Assembly: GCF_014839805.1 (NCBI RefSeq)
Contig: NC_051124.1
Span: forward strand, 8,308,001 to 8,372,000
Direction: 5' to 3'
Length of the DNA: 64,000 nt
Source of the DNA: Manduca sexta
Taxonomy: Eukaryota; Arthropoda; Insecta; Lepidoptera; Sphingidae
Part shown: piece after piece, positions 21,236 through 31,672 of the stretch
Numbering within the stretch: the first letter of the stretch is position 1
Layout: each line of letters starts with the position of its first letter
Notes under the pieces: model-generated
What the model saw: only the letters and a program-made list of their open reading frames with translations
Told to the model about the DNA's origin: nothing
The model's database searches: none
Program-made: the position numbers and the translations under genes

Positions 21236-23404
21236 TCTATACACCTGGGTCAATACTTCATTATAAATCTGCAGCACAATCAATCAAGGGAGTGGATAGT
21301 TGTTTTTTATTTCGCCTCCAGGCGCACTCGCTCATTAGAACAGTTGACACATGACGTGATTTACTTGAATACGTTATTGCATATGTATACAGACGGTTAC
21401 ATTATTAAGGCAATGTTAGATGGCCTTAAATGGACCGTGTGAGATGAATCTGAGAAATCTATTAAAACAGCGAAAGTCAGAAAGGCTAACATAATTTATA
21501 ACGGAAGGATAGGACTTATAATATTTTCGGTAAGCCCCGGGTTCAAATGCAACGGAAAACATTTGACTTGCTCCGAATTAAAAGAGCCATGCTCGCTTCC
21601 ATCACAATATTATGAGACTGATATAAGCATTGGTTTCGCCTGTGCTTAACCCTTAAGGAATAAGCGTGGTATTTATGCAGCTATCTTATCTTTATTTTAA
21701 ACTTAAAACCCAAAACTATTTTTTTTACTATACCTCTGCCTCTATCGTATATCGCTACATTATCTTAAGGTTGACTGGGAGAGAATTCTCTTGGCATTAA
21801 GTAATTCCGCCTGTACACCACGTGTACAAAATGTTTTAAATAGGTAAATAAATAAAGTCTAAAATTGACGCGTAGTGCATATCTATTCGTTTTCTTATCA
21901 ACAGTATCTCAATGTTATGTAAGAAATCAAGTTTAATGACTATTCTATAGTAGTATTTTCATTGCATATTTTTCTTTAAAGGGCTAATTGATTACGCAAC
22001 GGTTTAATTTTTTTACCGGCATTGGTTAAATAATTCATTAAACGGCCGTGTTAAGCTTTTAGTTTAGGTTAATAGGTTTAGTTCAGGCATAACTATTTTA
22101 ATACAGTAGGTCGTTTGTGTTAGCGCAGTGTTATTAGTAACTTTGAAAATAATGAATAAAAACACGTTATTATGTAGGTATATTAATAATATCCAAACTA
22201 GACTCAAGTAGTCTCGATTCAATCAAGCAATTGCAGAGTTAATTATGTTAGTTACAACGTCCTCTTTCATTGGTACAATGCGCTTCTGTCAATTGAATTG
22301 TATGAACTTACGAGAAACTTCTAAGCATTGGACGGTAAATTACAATAAATTGTCATTTGAGTGAACATTCTATTTTTAGTCGGTGCCAGCAAGGCCCGAG
22401 TTGTTAACTGTTCATCAAAAACGACCACGCAATCAATTTGACCCATTCCTTGCATTGTTGGACTTTGAATTAGACGCGACCGCCTTTATGACTGGAACTG
22501 TGCGTCAATTGTCGATATATTTGGGAATTTTCCTTGGGAATTGGCTGAATATTCCATTGGATTATAATCCAATATTAAATATTATCAGACCAATATTACG
22601 TTACTATCTTATGTTTGTATTATTTTCCTTAATTTTTCGTTGTGTAAATTTAATTTTCTCTAATTGGTATTTTAGAGTAGAGACGAAATAATTATTTAGT
22701 ATACCGCCCTCTATGGAGTAATATTTAATACTATGCAGAGCCATCTATCGTCGAGTAGGATTAACCGATGAAGTTCATTTAGCATTTACCACTCTGATCA
22801 CAGATGGCGCTGTTACTATATTTGCAATGTAAACAAAATATTTCAGTGTTGAAAGAATAACCTACACATTCATTGAGGTGTAAATAATATTATGCGACAG
22901 AAACGTAGTAATATGACTATGTTACTGTTACTCACTATTAGTTATGATAGTAGACATACAACTGACTTTTCGATAGAAATTAATCGGACTTGATAAAATT
23001 AGACAAATACCTATGTTATAAGTTCTTAAACATAAAGTATGTTTTAATTTATTAGTAGTAAAACAAATCTAGTTCTGAAATTTAGATACCTAAATTAATT
23101 GTAACACCTGGAACTATATAATATATTTATGCTTCTAAGATAATACTTCATTTATTTATATTTAATGCACACAGTGTTACGGAATATTTCGCTTTCACAA
23201 AATATTAATTAGCGATAGTTTTGGTCATACTAACCCATTAAGAGGCTATTTTCCAATCAGAAAAAAATCTATTCAATATTCTTCTGATTTTTATGTTTGG
23301 ATATCGATCCAAAAAAATATTATAAACCGACTGAATACAATAGTTAAACAATTTTATTATTAAATAGTATTGTAGGTTATCCTAAGAATAACTTTTATCC
23401 TACG
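21236..23404. other. AT-rich sequence, nothing recognised
   Basis: The longest ORF (22383-22691, 102 codons) shows no domain and has no promoter or splice context. A short AGATGGCGCTGT motif near 22803 is a frequent repeat-associated word in insects, but no unit could be bounded. Confidence 0.45.
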
Positions 23405-23700
23405 GAAAGATCCTAATATTATATAGAGCGGACATTGGAAAAATTCTCATACAAAAAAATTGCGCATATGCAATGGTTACTCAATGTAAATTAATTCATA
23501 TTTTTTCTATATCGTCATTTGCACGCTTTGGTGTGCATATTAGCATATTTTATGTAAATATGTTATTTTCGTATTATCTAATTACGCTGTAACATCTTGT
23601 CACGTACATTTCAAATAAGACAACGACTTATTACCAATTGATACTTACTAATTTTTAGACCACAAATTTGTTCCTGATGTCCAGTCTATAACTATACTTA
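23405..23700 (+). repeat. Dispersed AT-rich repeat, copy 2 (pair with 20660-21000)
   Basis: Direct-orientation partner of 20660-21000, about 2.75 kb away; the shared blocks are listed there. Several small indels separate the copies. Confidence 0.7.
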
Positions 23701-24541
23701 CTGTTTAATGTCTTTGATCCTATGATTAAAAAATCAGAGACATTCCCGCCTTCACAACAAGCACTACAACTCCGTAAACCAGGATCAGCAGTGGCACACA
23801 TTTTATGATACTGACCGGTGAAGCTCGGCGAGTCTCATAAAAAACTAACTTGCCATTATCCCGCTACGAAATTAATCCGATACAAAGATAGGGAGGAGTT
23901 GGAAATATTAAGTATCCACTTCCCTCCATAGCAAAGCGGGAGATATAATAATGAACTAACGAGGCCTTTTAACCTCAGGTACAGGGACGTTAACAACTAG
24001 GTAAGCCAGTTTTAAAGCACCACGGATAAAAATAAAACGAAAGGGAACGAAAGGTAAATGAATACGCGTGTAAACATCACTCATGGCTTGTCTGGATCGT
24101 AAAATACCACAGCCACATTCGACAAGATGGCCAAATATTTTCAAGGTCTCACCTTGACACTCAAGTTCACCAAAATAGCATATACGAATGTAACATTCAA
24201 ATTGCTATGGCTAACTCCGCCCTCTAGATAACAAACAACGTGAGGTTTTTGTCAATTACTTGACATTCGTTTTCGACATTGGATCACGTCATCTCTAGGA
24301 AAATGCTTATAGCTTTAATAAATAGTTGTAGCTGCCATCCCATACTTAAATATGGCGGAACAAATGTTGAGTGATTCGCAAATATCAGCGATAATAAAGA
24401 TATTTTAAGTTACAGAAGTAATATTTTTTTATGATTGTTTTTCAAACATTTACTTTATAAAAATGTGGGGATTGGATGATAAATTATACAGTTTAGCTAT
24501 GTTATAAACATACACTGATACCAGGTACTGAGTTCATCATA
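23701..24541. other. AT-rich sequence, nothing recognised
   Basis: No supported ORF, repeat or RNA gene on either strand. Confidence 0.45.
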
Positions 24542-24811
24542 CTTATAGACAGGACTTTTTTGTGACCTTTTTTGGGGGCATGCTAATTCTCGAAAGTTGT
24601 ATGTTCGTAATTTTTTTTTTTTATTTAATTTTTGTACGCCCTTCCCTTCCTGTACTTTTTTGGAAGCCAAATTTTTTCATGTTTGAAATTTCCTTGGGGT
24701 ACCGGGAAGCCCCCCCTTTAAACTTTCTTTTTTCTATATTTTCGAAATTTTCTTGCGGGCACTGAATGCCCATGCTTGATCCCAAAAAAAAAATCCTTGC
24801 TTATAGACAGG
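24542..24811. mobile_element. Unclassified 246-bp insertion with 12-bp direct repeats
   Basis: CTTATAGACAGG occurs at 24542-24553 and again at 24800-24811. Between them, 24554-24799 is strongly T-rich with G and C clusters (TTTTTTGGGGGCATGC; GGGGTACC...; a CCCCCCC run) and an A10 run near its right end. The duplication and A run suggest a short retroposon. No box A/box B pair was recognised on the plus strand, so it does not look like the two tRNA-derived SINEs here. Confidence 0.55.
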
Positions 24812-25140
24812 CTTAAGAGACGTTCTATTGAACTAGTGTTTTTACATTATGATGGGACAAATGTACGAAGCCCCTACAAAGCAGCATAAAGAGCCCCAGA
24901 GTCCTCGTCACTTTCTGCGTTTACAAACATTTGTAAATTATTTAGATTTGTAACGATTTTGGCATCGCTATACAAAGCATCGTAAAATGACTTTTAAAAC
25001 CACTTCAGCGTTAAATTTGTAGCTATAGTGTTCTACATTTCACGCGAATTACAGTTTAAGTGGAAAAATAATTAGATGAATAAAATATTGTCTCAAAAGT
25101 TGTCATAACTCAAATAATGTTGTCTCTAAATCATTTCATA
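24812..25140. other. AT-rich sequence up to gap
   Basis: Nothing recognised. Confidence 0.5.
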
Positions 25141-25640
25141 NNNNNNNNNNNNNNNNNNNNNNNNNNNNNNNNNNNNNNNNNNNNNNNNNNNNNNNNNNNN
25201 NNNNNNNNNNNNNNNNNNNNNNNNNNNNNNNNNNNNNNNNNNNNNNNNNNNNNNNNNNNNNNNNNNNNNNNNNNNNNNNNNNNNNNNNNNNNNNNNNNNN
25301 NNNNNNNNNNNNNNNNNNNNNNNNNNNNNNNNNNNNNNNNNNNNNNNNNNNNNNNNNNNNNNNNNNNNNNNNNNNNNNNNNNNNNNNNNNNNNNNNNNNN
25401 NNNNNNNNNNNNNNNNNNNNNNNNNNNNNNNNNNNNNNNNNNNNNNNNNNNNNNNNNNNNNNNNNNNNNNNNNNNNNNNNNNNNNNNNNNNNNNNNNNNN
25501 NNNNNNNNNNNNNNNNNNNNNNNNNNNNNNNNNNNNNNNNNNNNNNNNNNNNNNNNNNNNNNNNNNNNNNNNNNNNNNNNNNNNNNNNNNNNNNNNNNNN
25601 NNNNNNNNNNNNNNNNNNNNNNNNNNNNNNNNNNNNNNNN
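25141..25640. other. Assembly gap (500 N)
   Basis: A second run of exactly 500 N, the same length as the gap at 2185, which indicates a fixed placeholder. Confidence 0.97.
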
Positions 25641-26495
25641 AATGCAGGTGGATTTGATACACGCAAGTATGACGTCATTCCTGTAGAGCAAGTTAAAATG
25701 TTGTTTAGGTGTTAGTACCTCTATACCTCTATGGTGTTCAAAGAAAAATCAGCACGCTTGTGGCCTTCTGTGGCCATCAGAAGGGCCTTGTCTTTTATTG
25801 GAGAACCGTAAACCGTTCTAATACTGATTGAGATCATCAAGCGGTTTTAAGTGGTAAAACTCCAGCGAACTCTGTTCGTCTTAGATTTGAAGAATATCTC
25901 CCTAGGCGAATCTTCATCAGCCACATGAAGTCCAACACTGATCATAGGCCTCTCCTTACATTCCCAGACGGATCTGTCAAGCGACCTGTACCAGACGAAT
26001 GCGTATCAAACACTAAATGTCACTTTAAATTAAAATATTGTGGAAAACTTATAATTTTAGTTAGGCATTTCGCTATAGAACCCATTAGAGTTACGGGAAA
26101 GACGTATGTGGTAGAGACACCGGGAGAGTCTTTTCTATACATCTCGCGCTAGTTATTTTCTAAATTGAATATTATTAATATTGATACACAACATATTTTG
26201 TTGTACTTGACCTGGCTACATATTGATATCTCATTTTCTATATTCCCACTATTTCATTCTTGTTTCATAGCTAAAACTAAGTCAACTAATAAAGCAAATA
26301 ATTACTGAAGGGTGACAGTTGACTAAATAAAAACTAAACATTCCCAACGTAAATTGAATGAGTTTTGCACTCGGAAAAAATAACTTAAGCATAACGATTT
26401 ACCTCATAAAATAGTTGTTTTCAATGTTTATTTTGAAGATTACAGCTAGTTAGTTGTCTTCTGCGAACTCTGCTACGTGGAACTCTTGGATATTT
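25641..26495. other. Non-coding sequence, possible old repeat near 25740-26150
   Basis: The 75-codon ORF at 25925-26152 has no recognised motif. The stretch around CTGATCATAGGCCTCTCC resembles wording seen in RTE-type 3' regions, but no boundaries can be set. Confidence 0.3.
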
Positions 26496-26765
26496 TATCA
26501 TTTAATTCAGACCTTAGGTTCACTAGAAGACTATGATTAGCGTAGCAGCAACGTGGCCTTACTGCACCTGATAGTAAGTGGAATGTGGTCCAATAAAATG
26601 TCGACTGACGAGAGATGATTACACCTCGGCAGTCGACACAATTATGCCGGCCTGTTGGTACCGGATATACACAGGCTGATCCCGAACGCGACACACTTAC
26701 GTGGGCCACTATGGCGGGTGTTACCACCTTGTGTATGGTGGTCGGTATTCATGCGGATATAAAAT
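26496..26765 (+). repeat. Dispersed repeat, inverted partner of 40620-40855
   Basis: Blocks such as TGCACCTGATAGTAAGTGG, ATTATGCCGGCCTGTTGG, GATATACACAGGCTGATCC, ACACTTACGTGGGCC and ATGCGGATATAAAATATAT match the reverse complement of 40620-40855 in order. Class unknown. Confidence 0.75.
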
Positions 26766-26814
26766 ATATACTACCTCCAACAATATAATTAGCTATACAT
26801 AATAAATACATTAC

Positions 26815-26819
<5 letters not shown>

Positions 26820-26905
<86 letters not shown>
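26820..26905. repeat. (AT)n microsatellite
   Basis: About 40 nearly uninterrupted AT units. It lies about 530 bp upstream of the copy C start codon. Confidence 0.95.
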
Positions 26906-26908
<3 letters not shown>

Positions 26909-26918
26909 GTAAATTATT

Positions 26919-27267
26919 TTGCGTCCTACATGGCGTTTTTAACCGATGATGTTGCATCCGCCTGACTTGTTGCGTCCTGTATACGGACGCAAGATCGACC
27001 ATATCTCAAATTCAGCCAGAGGCCATCTAAAGATCGGTACAATGCATGGGTGAAATATTGGCATGGACGTTGTTTTGTAACCGGAGTGATTTTCGCCGTA
27101 TTTTCTAGTTCCGCGATATGCCGTGCGAAATTTTGAGGTCGCCCCTGTGCGGCGTATATAAATGGCGTATATTCATTACTTTGTTTAGAGACATCATGGC
27201 GATTATGTTGTTTCCTGTATATAAATAAATATTTTTATCATTTTAAGTTAGTGATTTCATTGCGTCC
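26919..27267. promoter_or_regulatory. TTGCGTCC iterons with a lox-like palindrome
   Basis: TTGCGTCC occurs at 26919-26926, 26970-26977 and 27260-27267, and inverted (GGACGCAA) at 26985-26992. The middle pair forms an 8-7-8 palindrome (26970-26992) with spacer TGTATAC. Near matches lie at 26952 (one mismatch) and about 27375 (inverted, GGACGCAG). The head-to-head half-site arrangement with a 7-bp spacer is the geometry of tyrosine recombinase core sites. The downstream gene encodes such a protein. Function is inference; it could equally be a binding site for a host factor. Confidence 0.4.
27155..27163 (+). promoter_or_regulatory. Candidate TATA box
   Basis: TATATAAAT in a locally GC-richer stretch, 271 bp upstream of the ATG at 27434. 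TCATTA at 27173-27178 is initiator-like but closer than the usual 25-30 bp. Weak on its own in an AT-rich genome. Confidence 0.3.
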
Positions 27268-27433
27268 CACAAAATCGCATCATGCAAGGGGAAACACGGG
27301 GAAGACAGGGAGTGAGGGGGCGAAGTTAGGACGTGACGTGTAAGCAGCGTGATTTTATTTATTTATTGGCGGCCGGTACGGACGCAGAAGCGTTTTGGTA
27401 AAATTGTGCAGTGGAAGTTAAATAACAGGCAGC

Positions 27434-27467
27434 ATGAAAAGAAGCGCAAGGATACTCAAATTAGCAA
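27434..27467 (+). CDS. Copy C exon 1 (start codon)
   Basis: Encodes MKRSARILKLA plus one base, then a perfect GTAAGT donor at 27468-27473. An in-frame TAA lies five codons upstream of the ATG, so translation cannot start earlier in this exon. Too short to be found as an ORF; support comes from the donor and from phase agreement with the following exons. Confidence 0.55.
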
Positions 27468-28339
27468 GTAAGTACCTCCACTATATTTAATTAAAAATAA
27501 TTAATAGTTATAGTAATAGGTATAATATAGTATGTAGTTTCTAAATTAAAGTTATCATTTCATAGCCGCTTCATAAATAAAAGTATGAATGAATGTACTA
27601 CGTAGTAGGTACCTACCGGGTAAGACACACAACACAAGTCTTGCCACTTGCAGGCAGTCGTAAGTCTACCGGTTACTGACAGCGCTCTGTGCTGTGGTAC
27701 CTCATCATGGTTGTTGTGATTGATGCGGACCGTTTTTAAAAGAAGTGACTTTAAAAACTACTACCAAGCTAAAATAACATGGCCTTGGCATTCGACTCAT
27801 TTTATAATTAAAAAAAAAATGTTTTATTTGTGGTGCAACGACGAAGAATAACATTAATATTATTTTAAATCATTTTGTTCTTCCTATGAAACGCAAGCAC
27901 ATAAAATTGCTCTTTGAATCTTCGTTTTTCTGGTGCAGTGTTTGTGAATATGCAATTTACGATCATTATCTTGACGACGAATGTCCTATTTGTTGAACAG
28001 TTTCATAGATACTTACTAACCTAAATGTACTATTAATCGATTATATCAAGTAGGTACCTACATTCGTATTTGATTTTCTATGATAATATTGTTGTATTTT
28101 TGCTTTATTATTTGGGTAATAATGTTTTAAGTTCATATAAAAGATAGATATATCCCGTCGCGGAGTTTTTTTCGTAGAACTATTCAAGAGAATCTTACTA
28201 TTACTATTGTAAGATACATTATATTTGTAGAATTCGTACATATGATAATATATTTAATATTTTTGCGGCACGCGTTAAAATACCTAGTTCACAGAAGACA
28301 AAAATTTATCTTACTACATTTATTGTTATTTTGTTTTAG

Positions 28340-28414
28340 GAAATTGTGCAAATAAAGAAAATTCATGTGACTTATTTGATTCAACGTTACCTTCAAATCA
28401 GAAAAATAAGGTTG
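28340..28414 (+). CDS. Copy C exon 2
   Basis: Preceded by a pyrimidine-rich TTTTGTTTTAG acceptor. With the single base from exon 1 it reads RNCANKENSCDLFDSTLPSN and on to NKVG without a stop. Two donors are possible: GTTGGT at 28411 (phase 0) or GTACCT at 28415 (phase 1). Only the second keeps the obvious frame of exon 3, so it is preferred although it is a weaker donor. Confidence 0.5.
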
Positions 28415-28559
28415 GTACCTACATAATATCGATATGAATTAAAATATTTTAACTACTAAGCTGAATGCCATTTTTGCACAATAGGTATAATTTATTTTTC
28501 TAATTTTACGTTTTTGTTCTCTTTTCTTACTATGTGCATGTTATACTGTTCGTGTGCAA

Positions 28560-28755
28560 TAATAAAATCTTTCTTTCTTTCTTGTCTAACTACTCGACAT
28601 GATGGGACATTACATCTTATGTCTCAGGATGACGAGTGCAGTGGAGTACCAAACATAACTTGTAATTCACGTTGTTGGATGGTATTTCTACTGTTTCTTC
28701 TGCGGTCATATCGCTTACCATCAGGCGAACGGCAAGCTCGTCTCGTCATTTAACG
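28560..28755 (+). repeat. Dispersed repeat inside intron 2
   Basis: Contains CATCTTATGTCTCAGGATG, GCAGTGGAGTACCA and a right part with CGCTTACCATCAGGCGAACG. The first blocks are the reverse complement of 8775-8815. This matches a very common Lepidoptera repeat wording; class not assigned. Confidence 0.6.
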
Positions 28756-28821
28756 CAATAAAAATTAAAAATACTGTTTGATGCTTAGGACATAATATTT
28801 AACCATATATGTCTGTTCCAG

Positions 28822-28889
28822 GAAGAAGTATCTCTTCTAGTCCTGACGTTTCTGACACAGACTCAAATTATACACCGCCTATACAAGAT
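28822..28889 (+). CDS. Copy C exon 3
   Basis: Acceptor GTCTGTTCCAG precedes it and donor GTGAGT follows at 28890-28895. The 68 nt (2 + 22 codons) read RSISSSPDVSDTDSNYTPPI, then QD, an acidic serine-rich segment that runs on naturally into TTSDESCIDDD of exon 4. It ends in phase 0, as exon 4 requires. Confidence 0.6.
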
Positions 28890-29144
28890 GTGAGTGTACT
28901 ATTTACAATTTCTAATCTTGTAACAGTTCTAGCTATAGGACTTACACTAACATTTGTGCTCGGCTTGCGCGCGCCGGACCAGTCGTTGGCTCATTCTTCA
29001 GGAGCTTTACCGATTTTCAGGATAAAAATACCCTATTTTTATTCCAGGTTATATTTTATTACAGGGTTCATTCAAATAAATCCAGTGGATTTAGTGTGAT
29101 TAAGTAACAAACAGACCCACTGACTTTCGGTGGTACAGTACATA

Positions 29145-29340
29145 CATTCGGCCTCAGTAGCACAGATCTCGAGTTCGAATCCCGGGTCGGGCAAAGTGAT
29201 ATTCGGTTTTTTAATTGAGTATTAGCCCGGAGTTTGAAATTTGTGCCCGATGTTTCTCAGTATAATAAGTAGCCTATGTGCCGATCGAGACTTTAAAGTG
29301 TGTGTCAAATTTCAATTAAATCCGTTCAGTAGTTTTTGAG
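29145..29340 (+). repeat. SINE family B fragment plus dispersed module, intron 3
   Basis: GAGTTCGAATCCCGGGTCGG (box B-like), GTGATATTCGG and TAGCCCGGAG TTTGAAATTTGTG mark family B. From about 29260 it changes to a module with GTAGCCTATGTG and ends ATCCGTTCAGTAGTTTT (29320-29336), whose exact reverse complement flanks copy B on the other side (31474-31490). Confidence 0.6.
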
Positions 29341-31446
29341 TTTCTAGTGTATGTATTTTGTATAAATACTTGTATTTTAAGCCAATCCTTATTATTCAGG
29401 AGGTCTGGATGCTTATCTTTAAGAGCCTCGCATTCATGCCTTTTAGGTGGTTGTTTATTTTTTATATGATATTTAAAAATGAATTGCAAACTTTTTGTTC
29501 TGCAGTCCACGGTATTAGAGTCCTCTTTTTCCTTTCTTAACATGGTTAGACTCTGAAGTTATCGTTTGAAGACCAGATGGTCCTGGCTGAGGTGGTAGTA
29601 ATGGTGGTGGTAAATTATTTCCGTCTGTAATATCTTGCGCGCACTTAAGCGATTCCACGTCATAATCTAAAATAAAATCATTTTCTGTCATCCCTTCATC
29701 TAATTGTTCATTTAAATCTAGTTCAATCTCATCCAGGGATTTACCTCTGAAAGCGTCTGCTTTCCCATCTTCCTTCCAAAGGATAAGGAGTTTCGATATC
29801 TTGGCAGTTTGGTAAACGTCATCCGGTAGCCGGTATGATTTTTTGTGCACGTCATTTGTATGGCCCATAAATGTAGCTAATTGCTCCATATCATTTTCAG
29901 ACATACTGAATATTTGTGATAAAGTGGCCAAATCTTTTACTAAGCCTTGTAGACGAAATTGCTTTTGGGTTTTGCTCCAGATAGCCTCGCATGCCTTTCT
30001 AATACTTTGTACCCATATATGGTGTTTTCCAATCCCGGGTTACCAAATAGGAAACGGTTTGCTCTTGAACCTCCTAATTAAATAAAACTGAATTCCCCGA
30101 TCAGGCTTGCCTCTAATAACAAGCCTTTAAAATTTTGTACCAGCCAACCAAGGTAAACCTTGACTTGACCCTTGAAAGGATCTCCTTTCGGACACAGTAA
30201 AAGCCCGGTAGAATCCTTCGTACTTATCAGAATCATTATCAGGTTTCAAATTGTCGTGAACTTTATTGTTTGAAGTTCTCTAATTGTTGTAAGTATATAA
30301 GCCAACACTTTAAATGATCTTTCTTTGATTGTATTTGCAGTTTCTTCGGATTTTTTTTCGAGGTATTCTTTTAGGATTTTTAAGTCATTCGCCAACGGCA
30401 CTATAGTTACTTTATTCCATTTATTAGTGTTTAAATCTGATGCTGCTTGGCTGGATACATCAAATTTCCAATTTGAATCTAAAATTTGTATTAGTGTTTT
30501 TAGGTCTGCCTCTACTTCTGCAGTGTTTATATCCATGTAAGGTTCTTGTTTCTTCAATGCAAATAGAATTGCTATATTGCAGCATTGTTTAATGCTAGTG
30601 GAAATGTTCATAGCAAATGTAGGTGATTCATATCTATCTTTTCAGAGTCATATTTTCCCACAACTTTTGTGGCTGCTACAATGATGTCGTAGTTTCTTGG
30701 CCTCAGTGCGTCAAATAAATCTTTTATGGCGGGATTAATCTTTTTAATTTCTTGTAATAATTTTGCTAATTCCCTCATTTTTCGAGAAATTACATTTACA
30801 AAATGTTTTTCTCTATGGTTTTCAAGTATTGAGATCCAAAAGCACATATAAGGACATCCGATTTAGCGACAAGCGATGTTTTATCGGCTCTCATTCGAAG
30901 AAATACACTGTCTTTGAGTTTTTCATCTATTTTAAATGTCTCAATAATAGATTTTGAGTTTCGGACTGTACATTTTATTTGTTTTATCAGAATTTTTTGA
31001 GCATTTTTTCTTATGTTTCCATAAAAGCTTCTTTGAACAAAATCCCAAGCAGTTTGTAGTACATGGCTAATAGTCCGTAAATTTGTATTTTCGTATGGAC
31101 TTGTTTACTTCTACTGAATTTTGAATAAAATTTCTTTTTTTCCATAGTTCCATGATAAGTTCTTTTCTTTCCCGACTATTTTTGGATTACGGTAAAAGCT
31201 TTTGTACTTCAGATTTATAAACATGATGTCTAGTTGAATGACTTGCAAACTTTAAAACTATACCTTCTCAGACAAAAACAGTTGTCTCTATCACGAATAA
31301 CACGTTTGCTTTTGGATTATTGCTTTGGTATAATAATATCATCATTTATAAGTTCATCTTTTTAGGCATCATTATTAATGTCGACCGCAAAATTGTCTTC
31401 CGAAACAACATTGTTTGTTTTATATATCCTTAAGGATGCAGGTTTG
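29341..31446 (-). pseudogene. Tyrosine-recombinase-like gene, copy B, inverted in intron 3 of copy C
   Basis: Reverse complement of 31927-34081 of copy C. The left limit falls at the stop codon region and the right limit within the N-terminal part of exon 4, so it lacks the 5' exons and the first 255 bp of exon 4. Both zinc fingers and most of the recombinase region are represented but broken. A roughly 43-bp deletion near 30280 removes the box I segment with its arginines, about 44 bp of unrelated sequence containing an inverted CAAGG/CCTTG is inserted near 30145-30190, and about 40 bp are missing near 30068. It cannot encode an active recombinase. It is more diverged than copies A and C are from each other. 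Confidence 0.85.
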
Positions 31447-31672
31447 GATGGATGTTTGTTAATCTTTTACACTAAAACTACTGAACGGATAGCAGTACAG
31501 GAAAATTAATAAAGTCTTCAAGCTGTCGATTTTCGTGGAGTCCCGTCACTCTCGGGAACTATAAGTATGTTTATCAGGATATCAGAATTATCCATTCAAG
31601 CTACAAATGTTTACCTTTAATATTGCAATACTTCATAGGCACAATATTAAAACTAAAATTTCATCTTTGCAG
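31447..31672. repeat. Repeat module and end of intron 3
   Basis: Spacer between copy B and exon 4. It includes AAAACTACTGAACGGAT at 31474-31490, the inverted match of 29320-29336, then unremarkable sequence to the acceptor at 31671-31672. Confidence 0.55.

Noticed and set aside
22383..22691. 102-codon plus-strand ORF
   Set aside because: No recognised domain, no splice or promoter context, and composition like the surroundings.
26811..27002. Minus-strand ORF over the AT microsatellite
   Set aside because: Mostly an Ile-Tyr repeat translated from (AT)n.
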